Counted from the stretch's first letter, positions 31,753 through 45,185 are shown. The stretch: DNA of 64,000 nt from Sabellastarte sp. h YS-2021 (GCA_964017235.1 OZ024928.1:2108001-2172000); one strand, 5' to 3'. The notes: generated from the letters alone by a model not told the origin. Numbers and translations are program-made.

Positions 31753-32205
31753 CAGGGCGCTCAAGACTTTTTAGGGTGATTTTACAAAGTTGCTAAATGC
31801 AAGTTTAACCTTTGGCGAAGTATTGGGCTTAAATTAAAATCCACCTGGAAGTGCCCTTAGCCTTTGTAAACAAAGACTTAAATGTGGCTGCCATGATTTT
31901 TATCCACTTGAAAATAATTTAAAATAGATAAAAATAAAGTATAAAATTATAGAACGCCTGTCTAAAGCAGTCTTGTGAAAACTTTTATGTGATTACAATC
32001 TTTCTACTGCAAAAGAACATTTTTCTATGAAAAATGCATTAAACTAACAAAATAGAGATGTATCATTTATAGTTTATTGTGAGTAGAAATACTGGGTCAC
32101 ATGACACAGAACATTACTGTGGTCTAGGCTTGGTCTGAGCTGAGAGAAAAGACTGGCTGTAAGACTGGCTCAGTTTAAGACTCAATGTGAAACAAAACAG
32201 AACAG
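31753..32205 (-). repeat. MITE family G, reversed diverged copy
   Basis: Reverse-orientation relative of the element at 53991-54580. Shared blocks in order are GACTTAAATGTGGCTGCCAT, AATAAAGTATAAAATTATA, TAAAGCAGTCTT, AAATGCATTAAA, GGTCACATGACACA and then GTCTAGGCTTGGTCTGAGCT. The left edge begins CAGGGCGC. The right edge is decayed. Confidence 0.65.
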
Positions 32206-32519
32206 GACAAAATATGAAAATAATAAAAAGGAAAAACATGCCTACAACAATGACTTAATGTTACTTCATTTTTATTAATTTTAATTCATAAATGAAATGT
32301 CTCTAATATACAGTAGATCCTGAATATTATTAGCATGCACTATGATTCACTGTCCTTTTTTTGATTATATAATTGTCAATCTTTCATTTCAACAAATCAG
32401 GTGGGATATATGTCAGATTACTGTTTCATCTCATTACATTACATACTTTGATACATATGATAACCTCTACCACTGATTACTAGATAACACAAGTGTTACT
32501 ACATTTATTACTGCTTTAT

Positions 32520-34015
32520 ATTGTTTAGTTGAATAAATAATTCAAACTTTTGAACAGTAGTACATCATCACAGATTATTAGCCAGGTCATACGAAAAAAG
32601 ACACAGGGTTGACAGGGAGGCCATGGCAGATAGGCTTTTGTAAACAGATAATTTTTCCCCGAAGGAGGCAATTGGTGTTGCACTGTGTACATTATGAGGA
32701 AGATCATTTCAAATCCTGGGAGCATCAAAGGCAAAAATATGGCCAAAGGTTAACTATGCCTGGTTCTGTAGGATCAACTGCTAAGAGACAAGCATGGTCC
32801 AAAGTAGCTAAGAGAACCACTGTATAAAAATTTATGAACTTATATTGCGGTTTTGAACATACAGCAATAATTGACAGGCAGCCAGTGGAGTCATTTTATG
32901 ATGGGTGTAACATAAGCATACCTTCTATGATTTGTGACAATACAGACAAGAGTATTCTGAATACAGCTTATGCTGATTGAATTATAACTAATCCCAAAAC
33001 AGAGAGTCACAATAGTCTAGACGAGTACTAAGTAAGGCATTTGCAGCAAGGACAGTAACTTCGTGAGTAAAACATCATCTAATTCTCATACATCTAATAA
33101 AAGTCCACATTGAACCACACACCAAGGTTTTGACAATGTCAGCAGGAAAAGACTTCCAAGAATATTAACGGGAAAATGAGATGAAAGTTTCTCATGTTGA
33201 GCCTTAGAACCAAAAACAATAAATTCAGTTTTATCAAGGGTTGAGTTTCAATTTATTAAGAGCCATGCACCATTGTACTTCCTGTAGGAAGGGATGAAGC
33301 TTGGTAAGAGCAGCAGAAGCATTCTTGTAAGATAGATGGACATATAGTTGGGTGTTGTCTGCATAAAGTGAGGTTTTTATACATGGATGAAAACCTCGAT
33401 TTTGTTTAATGGAGCTGTATAGAGTGAGAATAACAATTGACCCAGCACATATCCTTGGGGAACCCCATATATGAGCTTGCTTAGTTCGAATTAGAAGATA
33501 TCTTAATGGCCTGACAACAATCACTCAGGTAAGAGAAAAAAAAACACTTCAGAACAGTTCAAGCAAGACCAAATCAGAACTTGAGATAGCCAAAAAGAGT
33601 ATTGTGATCAATGGTGTCAAAAGCTTCTGACAAGTCAAGCAACACTAAAGCAGTGGCTTCACCTCATATCACAGAGATTTGTGACGGTAAAGCAGTTTGT
33701 AATCAGAATGATTGTCCAGCTTATCATTACTGATATGGGATCCTAACTTCTACAAGCAACCTGGACAGAGACCAGACACTGGACAGCAATTATTAATTTA
33801 ATTTCCGGGTTGTGAAGCCCTTTTTATAAAGAGGACCATACGTATGTATTTTGTTTAGTGGGCAGCCAGGGGTGTACTATTTCCAACACATATTTCATAA
33901 GGAGACGGTACATTAATGATCTTAGTAGACATAAAAAGTCATTTGGATTTGACTGATTACCACTAATTTCCTTGGTTACTACAGGGTCAAGTGGACATTC
34001 ACATATTAACAACTT
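32520..34015 (-). mobile_element. CR1/L2-like LINE, RT and C-terminus, decayed
   Basis: Minus-strand order: ALVLLDLSEAFDTIDHNTL (about 33655-33600, first catalytic Asp); GSPRICAGSIVILTLYSS in place of GVPQGSVLGP (near 33460); LYADNTQLYV (near 33360, the second Asp of YADD changed to Asn). NKLKLNP, DKTEFIVFGSK (near 33235), TPIIK and LHWLPVNY (near 32900), and AP-I-NDLPHNV (near 32720) follow. LDLS-AFDTIDH and LHWLPV are hallmarks of CR1/L2-type LINEs. Many stops and frame changes are present. The N-terminal RT and endonuclease are missing or unrecognisable beyond 34015. Confidence 0.8.
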
Positions 34016-36137
34016 TCATATTCATCAACCCTTTATTCCCTCCTATCTGTAAAATGTAAAACCAGAACGAAGACATTATTTTCGGAATAATATATTATTT
34101 TGGCTCAAAAAGATATGTCCAGTCAACACAAGAGCTTATACTGAAATGGGCAGGTTGTCTTTCAATAAAACATTTATATTAATTATTGCAAAGTACTTTA
34201 TTTTAAATGTTTTACAGAACATAGTTGTCTACACAATGCAAAATTTCGGGGTTTTTTTCGGAAAGGTCAACGATGAATAAATTTGCTTAGCCAAAGCTAA
34301 CTGTGGATTGGAGGAGTTTTTTTCTAGATTGAAATCTTCATTTAAGTTACGAATGGGTTTTTGATATTCATTTGAAATGCCACTTTCAGCGCAAAGTTTT
34401 GTCCTGTTAAATGATTTCAGTCATGATGTGTAAAATATTAACTTGTATGTTGTTTTCTGCAAAATGTTCCAGGTAATAATTATCCTGGACATAAAGCCAT
34501 ACTTATTTTTTTTTTAAATTACTTCAGTAATACTCAGTATTTATGTAATGTTTTTTTTGTCTCTTCTTTTTTATGAAAAAAGAGTAAATGCACATACTTG
34601 AATATATATGTTAATTTTTTTTATTTAAAGGTGTCATGAAGCTAAATAATGTATGAGAAAAACAAACGGGCTTTAACTTGTTTTTTATCATTTCCTGTTT
34701 TATTCTTGTATCCTACACACGTAAATGCTTTCAATCCTGTTGTGTCATAAAAAGCTTTTTGATATTGTCCTGTTGTTTTGAGACAACTATTGCCTTGGAA
34801 ACCATCAGATAACTATGAATGGAAAACATCTATTAAAAGCAGGGCATATTTCAGTGGTGACAGAATGTCAGTAGGTAATTAACCCATGAGTCCAAGATTT
34901 ACAAAAATATTTTATTGCATCCTTAACCTCTTCACATTTATTGCTGACTTTCCAAAGTAAAGGTCATTTTACTTGCTGAAGGTTACGGATTGGCACTCAT
35001 ATAGACGGCTGATAAGCTAAATTGTTTTTATTTGTCATTGAAATTGTTCAAAATCTTTAATGATAATTATACTGCAACATGGTGGATTACTGAGTAAAAC
35101 ACTCGAGGCATGGCTTAAATTCACGACTGGATTTGAAATTAAAAGTTGAAAGTTGCTTGCACCACCCGATGGTTTTCAGTGTCAAAATTTGACTGAAAAG
35201 TATGCAGTACTTTCCTCCACACAATCAACTTCAGGTTCTTATATGACATTACAATGTTATGAGAGTGATGTTAAATTCCATCAAAAACTCAGTCTATTCT
35301 ATTTTAACTGTATAAATAGCTGCCACCAACCTCATTGATGCAAATCTTACCAGAGGAAAGTAAAGCTTTCGTAATAACTTTTAAAGAACACTTAATGAAT
35401 ACTTCTTCCCGCTGTCAGGTTTTGTCCAATCTATGGCAGGTAGTTTTACTGTTTTCAAAGTTATAAAATAAATTTACTAGGTTCTCTGAATGATTTACAG
35501 CTGCATAATTTAGTGACTGATGTATTACATATTCCCTCAAAAAATACATGAATTTTTGCCTGAATCTTTTGGTAGCCTGCTAAATCTAATGTTGTTAAAA
35601 TGGTAGGAAAAATAGGCACAAGCTGCAATTATCCCGATGGAAAAGATTGGTTGTATGAGCAAAATTTAGTTTAATCTATTACTTTGCTGGTGCAATATCT
35701 TTCACACACAAGCTACACTAAAAATTGACTGACAAAAACAGAAAACAAAAAAATTAAAGGGATGTCGTACATCAGTAATCGAAAATTTTAACTGTGTTGA
35801 ATATGATTTGCAAGAAAATGCTGATGGGTGTTAAAATGCTTCCAAATTTGATGATACTTAAGGACTAGCTCTTACACCAAAGTAAAAGAGTTCCATATAA
35901 AATTGCTACATTTATAATACAAAAGGTGATGCGATTGGAAAGGTAAGCTATGGTAGATGATGGCCATAATGCAAGATTAGACTCAAGTTATTGGGAACAG
36001 AAATGCTCAGTCAATAAAGTTTCCAAACCAGTATTGAAAATAGAATCTTGTTCCTCACCATATAAAAGCATGTCTCGTGAATGACAAGATTGTGCCTATG
36101 ACCAAGCTGATAATGTAGTCAAATATTCAACATCAGT
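34016..36137. other. about 2.1 kb without recognised genes
   Basis: AT-rich. A plus frame at 35153-35338 has several Cys residues but no convincing domain. Confidence 0.45.
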
Positions 36138-36453
36138 ACTGCCACTGTGGCCTAGTGGGTAATGCACTCACCGAGGAAGACATAAATGTGGGTTCAAGCC
36201 CAGGTACAGGCAGATACATAGTGGGTCAGCTGACCACTTAAAATGGCGGTCCTCTGTCATTGGGTCCTTTCACCAGTGGCCGGTTCAAGAACCTCAAGGA
36301 CTTTAATAAATGGTCATCCTTGAGCCTCTGTCTTTCAGTAAGGGAAATGTCAGTAATTTAAGAGTTGGGGTATACTTGTAAAGTGTGATGGGTCAAATAG
36401 AGCTTTGAGTCAGTTTGTAGTACATGGAGAAATTGAGTATAAATACAATACAA
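36138..36453 (+). mobile_element. tRNA-derived SINE (type A)
   Basis: The head has an A box GTGGCCTAGTGGGTAATGC and a B box GGGTTCAAGCCC. The body contains ACAGGCAGATACATAGTGGG, ACCACTTAAAATGGCGGTCC, CATTGGGTCC and AATAAATGGTCATCCTTGAG. The end is GAGTATAAATACAATACAA. This is the best head-to-tail copy with 41669-41988. No clear target-site duplication was found. Confidence 0.88.
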
Positions 36454-38398
36454 CTTGGGTATATTTTGGCAGTTGGACTTCACAAATCAGTTGTTTGTTT
36501 TCAATAATTTTTGTGAATCTGTGGCAACTTGAATTGAAATCAACCATGATTGCTGAGATGTTCATCAAATCCTCAATTCATTATATATGTTTACCGTTTT
36601 AAGATTTAAATGTCAATTACATTTTTAATGTTATAATGTTTTAAATGGTTCTAAAATGGGAAAAATAAATAACTTTGAGTTATTAGTATATTAGTTTTGA
36701 TTAGTGTACAGAAATAAGGTTGGGGAACATTTCTCAGCAGGGGAGAGCAAATCCAAGGATATCTTCACCCAGACGGGGGAGATTTTCAGGGGCAAGTCGG
36801 ATCTCTTCTACACCGGATAGATATAAAATGCTGGAGGTTTTAAGGCACTTGCTATGAATAGGCCACTGTGTTGTTTTGTTTTTTTTTGCTTCAGAACTGG
36901 TAGATGAATTAATGATTTCAAATGTTCTTTGAACTCTAGACTTTAAGCTTTAACTCAAACTTCCAACAGTCTTAAGTTTGACAAAAACCTAAGTCAAATT
37001 TCAGCCTGAGATATTTATTGATCCTCAACTAAAAAAAAATCAACCTGAAATCTCAGGCATTTCTTAAAGAGCCTATAACACCCTCAACGCATCTTAACAC
37101 AACCAGTTAAAACCACATAAATAAAACACCTACATACAACATTTTGAAAACGGCTTTCAAACATAAACAGCCATGTTAGCATAATATTGTGTCATATGGG
37201 AATGGATTGCTTTCTCAGGGCCACTTATATCCTTGTAACATTGCATTATACAGTACAGTAAAATTTTTGTCTGGTGCACACAAATTATTTTAATTTACAT
37301 TAAAAAGTTATTCTACTTGAGTAAATGGCCAATAATTACTCAAGGATAGTATTTCTTGCACCTTTTATAAATTGGGAACCCCTACAGAAAAAAAAACAAA
37401 TACAACAGTACACAATAAAAGTTTTGTTTATAATTTGTATTTCTTACTTCTAGTGACAATGAATATTGTGGGCGTAACTTGATATTAAATAATATTTAGA
37501 TTAAAGTATGTGTATGGCTTTTTATGTAACATCCCGCTCAAATATAGTCAATAATAACTTGTTTCAATATTTGATTATGTTTATGTTTTACAAACTATTC
37601 TTAATAAATGCTGTAATTACAAGTATATCAACTTCTATGGGTTTGATCATGCATACATTTATATCATGTGAAAATGTCATGACAGAACTTCAACTCTTAT
37701 GGCAGAATTTGAACTTCTTTTGACAGAATTTCCAATCCTTGTATGGCAGTGGTTTGGAAGAATAGCAAGTTCAGTCAGAAGAATTTAGACAGAATTTATA
37801 ATTCTGTTGACAAAACTTAATTATTTCAAACTTTACTTACAGCATTCAAAATTTTGTCAACATGCATTATTAATAAGATTCATTCAGAATTCAAATTATG
37901 ACAGAATACTGCTCAGTAAAATTTTATTGGAAGTCCAGATTTTAGATTACTTTGAAGAATTATAATCATCCCCTACATACTACTTTTCTTTTTATCAAGT
38001 CAAATTTATTAAATCACAATGCTTCCTTTATGATTACTACTGTTATCATCACTAAAATTTTATTTATTTTTACTAGTACCAAATTCTAAATCTGTGCATG
38101 GTCAATGTAAGCAATTTTCAACACCAGAAAACATAATAAGATTTTAAATACCAGGAAATAAGTACAAGAATATTGTAGTGCTACAGTGAGTTTTTGTGCA
38201 AGTGAAAATTTCTGACAATCCTATGACGTAATACACACAAACTTTGGACTTCTGGCCTTGAGTTTTTTTTCTTCCAAGAGGGAGAGAAATTTGATTGATA
38301 AAAGTTTAAAAAGTGGCATAAACACTGGCGTGGTGCAACTGGGAGAAATGTAAAGGTCTTTGTGTGGGGATGTACTTTATTATATAAATAACAGTCAA
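36454..38398. other. no gene; weak GACAGAATTT-rich stretch
   Basis: Mostly unrecognised AT-rich DNA. Between about 37677 and 37920 words like GACAGAATTT and its relatives recur at irregular spacing of about 20-27 bases, possibly a decayed tandem array. Confidence 0.4.
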
Positions 38399-38479
38399 GT
38401 GGCACTCCATTATGTAAACTTAATGGCCTGAGGCCCAAAGGGCTGAACGGTCATTAAGTTTACATAATGGAGGTGCCAC
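38399..38479. repeat. 81-nt hairpin, nearly perfect inverted repeat
   Basis: Left arm GTGGCACTCCATTATGTAAA onward to 38425; right arm 38452-38479 is its complement with a single extra base. The 26-nt loop contains a further GCCC-AAA-GGGC stem. It looks like a compact MITE or a structured RNA. Flanks show no clear duplication. Confidence 0.8.
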
Positions 38480-39050
38480 AAGGCAATAATCTATTATAAA
38501 ACACTGTAAATTAAAACCAATTTATTAATTCAATAATTTAACACCTTGTACCAAATGATCAACCTAGACAATCTTTGCAATGTTTCCTTTGGTGCTTATC
38601 ATATGGGGCTTTCACTAAATTAGTTACATGTTTTTTTTATTTCAACACACAATAAACATAGTTTTACCATGTGTACCACTGGATTTCATTTATGGGAAAA
38701 TACAATTTTGGATAAAGCTAGAAATGTTTAAATATAATCTGACTGCCACAATGTTTAACCATGGATAAGGATAATCGATAAAATATGGATCTGTGACTTA
38801 CAAAAAGCACTTTCCAGAAAAAAACTAGATTGATCATTTAACAATAGTGTGGATAATTTGTTGTGGTGAGTGTTTCATGTTGCTTTATTGATCTGTGCTT
38901 ATTTTAAAACAGTAAGCTGTTAATTTTGTGTTTCAGACATTGAAAGTACTAGACACTGGATAATTACTTACTTGTTTTATTTTTATTGAAGTTTTTGGAT
39001 TTCTCAAGATATTTAGTTTATGTGCTTCTTTGTCTCTTAATTTTGAATCA

Positions 39051-39590
39051 AGGAGAAATGCCTCCTAGAAAGATTGTCTCCTGGAAAAAAAGCCTCATAG
39101 AAAGAATGCCTACTCCACATTTTGTATTTCAGTAATACCTCTTATGAAAATTAATCTACAACATTAAGAATAAAATTCATTTGAACCAGAAACAGTGTAT
39201 CATTTAAGAAGTATATAAAAACTGTAATAAGGTAAATTAAAATCTTTGTTTTGAACTTAAAAACATTGACAATATAAATTAAATTTAAACCCAACAGTAA
39301 TGCATTTCAGTACATTTCATGTTTTTCTCTCATTTTACTTGAGTAAATTTTGAACCACTAAAATCATTCCTTTTAATATACTGTGCTGGGATAGATTTTA
39401 ACATTGAGTTTGTTTGAAAGGTAGCTGATCCTTTGATTAAGTTCACAGAAGATTATTGTAAAGTCAGATTGTAAAGAAAATGCAAAGAATTAAGAAATAT
39501 TCACCTTTATAAATTAAATTGCTTGTTTTGTATTTGTCAGGAGGTATTTTTTCAAGGTAGCATTTTTCCATGAGATATTTTTCTATGAAC
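39051..39590. repeat. possible MITE with short repeat arrays as inverted ends
   Basis: At 39051-39112 a 16-17-bp unit like GCCTCMTAGAAAGAAT occurs about four times. At 39535-39590 a similar array is present in reverse complement (units like ATCTCATGGAAAAAT). The roughly 420 bases between are AT-rich and non-coding. Confidence 0.5.
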
Positions 39591-39773
39591 TCTGAATGTC
39601 ATTCAGAATTAAAAAGACCTTGTAAATGTACCCACTGAACTAATTAATATGAAAGAAGTTGTGAAAACATTTCGATATTGAATGGATTGTGCTGAGGATG
39701 ACTGGCAAATACCTTGTGTTCTTGGCAAACTGGACATTAAACTAAACCACAATCCATTGTTAGAAAAAATGTT

Positions 39774-39805
39774 AACTCTCCATTATGCAATAATAATGGA
39801 GAGTT
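39774..39805. repeat. perfect 13-bp inverted repeat
   Basis: AACTCTCCATTAT (39774-39786), six-base loop, ATAATGGAGAGTT (39793-39805). Confidence 0.85.
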
Positions 39806-41189
39806 GAGAGAATGGAAGGGTCACCTGTCTGGGTTTTATACACAAATAATAAAGTTATGTGTTAAAATTGGGACTACAGGCTTTTTAAATTATAGAGAAA
39901 ACCTTATATTTAAGATCTGAGCTAAAGAAAAAGGACCAAAGAATTACTAGAGTTACTATGTACAATGTTATACCAAAGGTATTAAGAAAACTTGACTCCC
40001 TTGGAAATTAAAACCAAAATCTGAAATCAATCTTTTTTCTAGAAATGGTCGATCATGATATCGTTTATACTTCATCTCTTGCTGCTGCACACTTTTATTT
40101 CTGCTGAACCAATTCTCTGAAGCTTGCAAGATATCCCATACACACATGCTAATTTCACTGCAATGACTAGTTTTTAAACCTTCTCAAAGTATTTCTAATG
40201 GCTCACTACTCTAAACCTTTAGTCTCTGTCTGTGTCTTTTTTTCTCTATTTGTCAAATTCTTTAGCCTTTCCATCACAACAAGTGCATGTGATGTCCTTT
40301 GTGGGAGATTAAAGAATAGCTGTCGTGGAAACGATAAAAAAATGTGACTGGGTTAAAAGAATTGCTGCTAGATGAGAGTTTTGTTAGTGCAAATTATAGT
40401 TTTTTGTAGATTTATCAGTCACTGAAATGTTTTCATGTGCTCTGGGTTACTGAGGGAGGGGGGGAAGCCAATATATAGAAGTATGTCCTAAAATGGCGTC
40501 CTGAAGTGGCGCCTTATTTTCTGCGGGCCTTGCCTTTTGGGACAAAAACTATTATTCATTCAACAGTGGCTCTTTGAACAATTATAGTTGTTAAATCCTG
40601 TAAAGTGTTTCCACATATGTCTTCAAAGAAATTAATACCGGCTGCATTTTTGCAGCACTTGCAGATCTCAACAGTCAAATTGCCACACGGATATAGCTCT
40701 TCATGCGAAATATATTTTGTCATTTCTTTTTGTCATTACATTTGCGCCCCACAGATATAAAATTCGTTAACCTTTCTGTAACAAAAGGGCTGTGTGATGT
40801 GTTATTTTTTTCTGTTATTTTAAATAATAGCTGGCGTGGAGACAATGAAATGGCTGTAACAATGAGTAACAGCTCCCAGGTTAGTGTTAAGACCTCAGTG
40901 AATGTCAAATGTCATCTGCATATAAAATGTACATCTTGTTTTATTTCTTTCTGGCAGTTTTAGAGTCACTCTTTAGTTTGTAATTTTGAGTTCTAATTCT
41001 TTTTAATTACAAAGCATCTTTCTTTAATTATATGGTCGCCTCAGTTCATTATACATGGCATTCTAGGTCACTTTTTATCACCTTACATAGCTTATGTCAC
41101 AGCAATTATGTTGACTTTACATTTCTGCAAGACACACAGCTTAAATGAAGATTTCCCCACCTACTGTTGTCCCCTCTCATAGGTCCACA
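39806..41189. other. no gene; short dispersed AGCTG-CGTGGA repeat
   Basis: Mostly unrecognised. ATAGCTGTCGTGGAAACGAT (near 40317) and ATAGCTGGCGTGGAGACAAT (near 40828) are similar, and a third AGCTGTTGGCATGGAGACAA occurs near 47752. They may be scraps of one repeat. Confidence 0.4.
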
Positions 41190-41306
41190 AACCTAGATAA
41201 TTGACCTGGTGTCTCCCAAGACTCTGTTACTCATTCCTTTGTGACTTTAGTGCAACTTGGAGTTTCCTTACAGAGGAAATTATTGCCCTTGCAAAGCAGT
41301 AGGTTA
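41190..41306 (+). mobile_element. LINE 3' end scrap
   Basis: GAGGAAATTATTGCCCTTGC followed by AAAGCAGTAG matches the 3' end of the minus-strand LINE at 4993-5040, with weaker similarity just upstream (GATAATTGACCTGGTGTCTC). Confidence 0.5.
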
Positions 41307-41668
41307 CATGAAATATATGCTACTGTACCATTAAATGCTTCTTACTAATGTTCAGTATTAATGTAAATTGTGTGCTTAAGACCACCTTACTTCTATGATT
41401 CAGGTTGCCTTAAACTCAACAAATAATGGGAACCTCACATTTCTAAATCCAACTTCAAACATAAACTGGTAATTGTAAAGGTGCACAAGACACTTGTGAT
41501 GATGGTATTTTGCGAAATAAAAATTATTTTACTAAATACATGTTTCTGGGCCTGGAGGTAAAATATCTGGGTCGTCCATCACAAATCACAGTCTGATACA
41601 AGTGAGAATAGCTACAACTTATTGCTGCAAACCAGTCATTGGAAAATAGCCAGTCTATAATCACATAT

Positions 41669-41988
41669 CTGACACAGTGGCCTAGTTGGTAAGACACTCG
41701 TCTAGATATATAGAGGATGTACGATCAAACCCAGATACAGGCAGATACATAGTGGATCAGATGACCACTTAAAATGGCAGTCCTATGTCATTGGGTCCTA
41801 TCCCCAGTGGCAGGCTAAAGAACCTCAAATACTTTAATAAATGGTACTCCTTGAACCTCTGTCCCTCAGTTAGGGGAATGTCAGTAATTTGAGAGTTGGG
41901 TTGTACTTATACAGTAAGATGGGTCATATGGAGTTTTGAGTCCTATAGTGCATTGAGATATTGCGCCGAGTATAAATACAATACAATT
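41669..41988 (+). mobile_element. tRNA-derived SINE (type A)
   Basis: Full-length-looking copy: A box GTGGCCTAGTTGGTAAGAC, decayed B box CGATCAAACCC, then the type-A core and end GCGCCGAGTATAAATACAAT. About 85 percent identical to 36138-36453 by eye. Confidence 0.88.
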
Positions 41989-42119
41989 AATCAATCATCA
42001 TCTGTGAAAATAAACTAAAGGCTACTACACACACACAAAGGAACAAGATTGTAGTTGCCTATAGTAAAGTTTGATGTATTCAACAATATCCGCATTTAAA
42101 CCCCTTTGTAACACTTACA

Positions 42120-42293
42120 TTCTCTGAGTCTCAATGTATCTGAGGTTCTTTAGCCTGTCATTGGGATTAGAACCCAATGACAAAGTATACGACATTTTAA
42201 AGAGTCATTTGAGACTCAGAGTATTTGCCAGTAGCTGGGTTTCAGGTCCTCTGTGTGAGAGGAATGGATTATCCACAATGCCACATCAGTAAT
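42120..42293 (-). mobile_element. tRNA-derived SINE (type A), reversed, partial
   Basis: The reverse complement shows a head near 42293-42230 (ATGTGGCATTGTGGATAATC), CATTGGGTTC and TCCCAATGACAGGCTAAAGA, in type-A order. It lies 130 bases from a forward copy, making an inverted pair. Confidence 0.75.
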
Positions 42294-42949
42294 GAAGATT
42301 GTCCAGGGTCCATCATCACACATGCCATTAATTACAAATTTACTCATAGCTTGTCGGTAAACATCCAACTTATGTTTCTCTTCATTATCGGTCAAGGACA
42401 AATGGTTAAATGTCAGTTAATTGCATTCATTGGGTTTCCCACTTTATCAATGGCTTGGGTGATATCACAGTTTACTTGGCAAAATGGAGAACTTCCAAAT
42501 ATATACTGCTGTGCCATTTTGCATATTCCACTTGCCTCAAATATGACTCCATGTGTCATTGGTTTGTGAAGGGTTGAATGACTATCCTGCCTGTCCGGAG
42601 ACATGTGAACAGAGCATAATAAAAAACCCAGATTGCTAAAGTAGATCCACACCCCTAGGGATAAAAACACAAACTGGCACTAAATAATCATGTTGAACAA
42701 TCTTTTCAGCAGCATATAAAGTCAAGCTAGCTGCCAAATCAATTACTTTGGATTATGGTAAAGGTAATTACATCTTGTAATCTGATTTGATTGCTGCAAT
42801 TTGTATGCATAGATTGTTTCACAAACAAAAGCCAAAAGTCTAAGGTTAATGTGTTTTTATGAGCATACATCTTTGTGCTTGTAATTTATGGCCTGTTTAC
42901 ATTTCTCCGACCTGACAGGGATATTATTCGTTGACATTTTTTCTTTCTT
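42294..42949. other. no gene recognised
   Basis: Short frames on both strands only. Confidence 0.4.
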
Positions 42950-43085
42950 CTGCTTAGGAGGTTTTTGTTTTGGGGTACATTTGTTTGCCTGTTTGTACGC
43001 CTCTCTTTGCTTTTACCACAAAACTAACGAGCACATTTTAATGAAATTAGTAAGGGAGTAGGACCTGACCAAAGGAAGAAGTGAT
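42950..43085 (+). repeat. dispersed repeat family T, fragment
   Basis: TTGTTTGCCTGTTTGTACGC then AAAACTAACGAGCACATTTT and AATGAAAT, the same order as the start of the copy at 51850. Confidence 0.5.
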
Positions 43086-45185
43086 TGACATTTCCTGCCA
43101 AAAACCATTTTAAGTACAAATTATAACCTAAATGTCAGTCAAACGTTTTTCATAAATTATACATTATGTTATTTCACAAGACACCAATGTTTTTTTATCT
43201 AATCTAAATGCTATCATGCACTTATTCTTTGATTTTGTACAGAATGCTTAGAGGTATTAAAATATGGTATGAACTGCTCAGATGCAAGGCCTCTTTAAAC
43301 GGTGAAATATTTTCAAAATCAGGCCAGAAATTTCTGGTTCTAGTAATTTTAAGTGGAGTTCTGTGACATATGCTAGCCATACTTACCAATCCCATAATGG
43401 TTGATAAATTCACAAAAACTCGTTTCCTATTACCTCATATTATAGAGTGTTTATGTGTACCACCCCTTTCAGATATATTATTGATCAGACAGGCTTGCCC
43501 AACATCTAACCTTCTTTACACAGGCCAAGAGAATTGTGTTTTTGTTTAAAGTGTTTGGATACAAGTATGATTTTTCAGCTTGGTAATTTTAAACATCTCT
43601 GTGCTGCACATAAAATAATTCTCCTGAACGGTTTCTAGCTTTCTTGAATGGACAGGAGACTTAGCTGAACTGACAAGTGTTGTTCTGCCTCTGTGACAGA
43701 TTCTGGTAAGATATATCTATCCAAAGACTAGATAAGAAAATTGTACAGTTACAAATGAAGATCCAGATTTACTGTCCCCGGGCACATTTATATATGGTTT
43801 GAAATCTGTTTTTATGGATCTTGACATATATGGATCTTCCCAAAGGTCATTAATCCCGGCCCACTAGCCCTGTAAAATATTTTATATTCCATTTATAAAC
43901 AACACTGAAATATTTCATCATAGTTTTTTTGTTTCAAGCAATTGAATGTTTTACCAAAAAAGTTCCAATATTTATAAGTAATATCTTTACAGTTTACTGA
44001 TATATTTTAAGACACATATAACACTTTTGTATTGTATGTTCTGACATTTTTCTATTGCTTTACAGGATTCAAAGTCATATAAGTGATCAGTGAATAAACA
44101 AGAATCCAAGGAAATTCTAAAGTCATCAAAATAGTGTTAGAGATTTGTGAAAGTGGAGTCATATGATAAAAAAAAGAATATCCCCAATTATTTTTAACAG
44201 CAGGTTATTGCCCTAATAGACGGGACAATGATGGAAAGGACTAAACTCAAAATGGGATTAAGAAGATGTGGTATAAAATGGCCAGTGGCTGAAGCCAATT
44301 TTATCACAGCACAAACTAGGGATATGACAGGACTCACCTTGAAGATGATGGCCTTAACTTTCCCCTATTACTTCAAAAAATGGACAGTTTGAGTATTTAA
44401 GGTAAATAGATGGCATGTTTTTTTCATTTAACTATTAATTAACACAATCACAAATTGCAGGTAAATAACTTATCATTTGAGTGGAGAGGGAGTGTTATAT
44501 TTTCAACATGAAATCAATGCTCAACTGGCGCCAAACCAATCATTTTACAGCTTACAATGGGATACCCTAAGATAAGATATCCTTAGTTGGTAAAGGTTTA
44601 ATTTTTATTCGCAGTAGTAAATGTAACATATCTAAAATGTAAAAAGCCCTTTAATTTTTTTCTTGTTCTTATTTTTGATATCCTAATTTAATAACTCAAG
44701 ACCATTAATTACCTTGGTTTATCCACAAAATACGTCAGTATATCAGATAATAAGTTAATTAATTAGTAAAGTTTTACAATAAGTATTCGGCTAACCAGTT
44801 AATTAAACAAGATAATCTTGATTTATCACGTTTTGATGATTCATAAATGGGTCAAAACTATAAAAATACTTTGTAAAAATTGCAGTAAATATAGATTAGT
44901 TTTATCAAGTAATTTTGCTTAATCATTGATTAATTAAAACCACAATCTTGAATGAACAAGAAATAGTTGATGGATTAAAATAATCATTTGATTTGATGAA
45001 ATAGTAAATAGACAATTAGAGAAAATTTGTAATGCTGTTGAAATCCCTACTGGCATTGTCCCTGTGTGTTTCATTTAATTGTGACAAAACATGCAACATT
45101 ATCGGTAACAATTTATGTATGAGATTCAGTTTATTCATATATTCACTGATTAGCATTAGACTTCTGCACTCGACAAACCCCCTTT
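43086..45185. other. 2.1 kb without recognised features
   Basis: AT-rich. The minus frame at 43222-43413 has no recognisable domain. Confidence 0.4.

Noticed and set aside
35153-35338. Cys-containing plus frame resembling a CCP/sushi piece
   Set aside because: Only a few Cys residues and no complete motif or splice sites.
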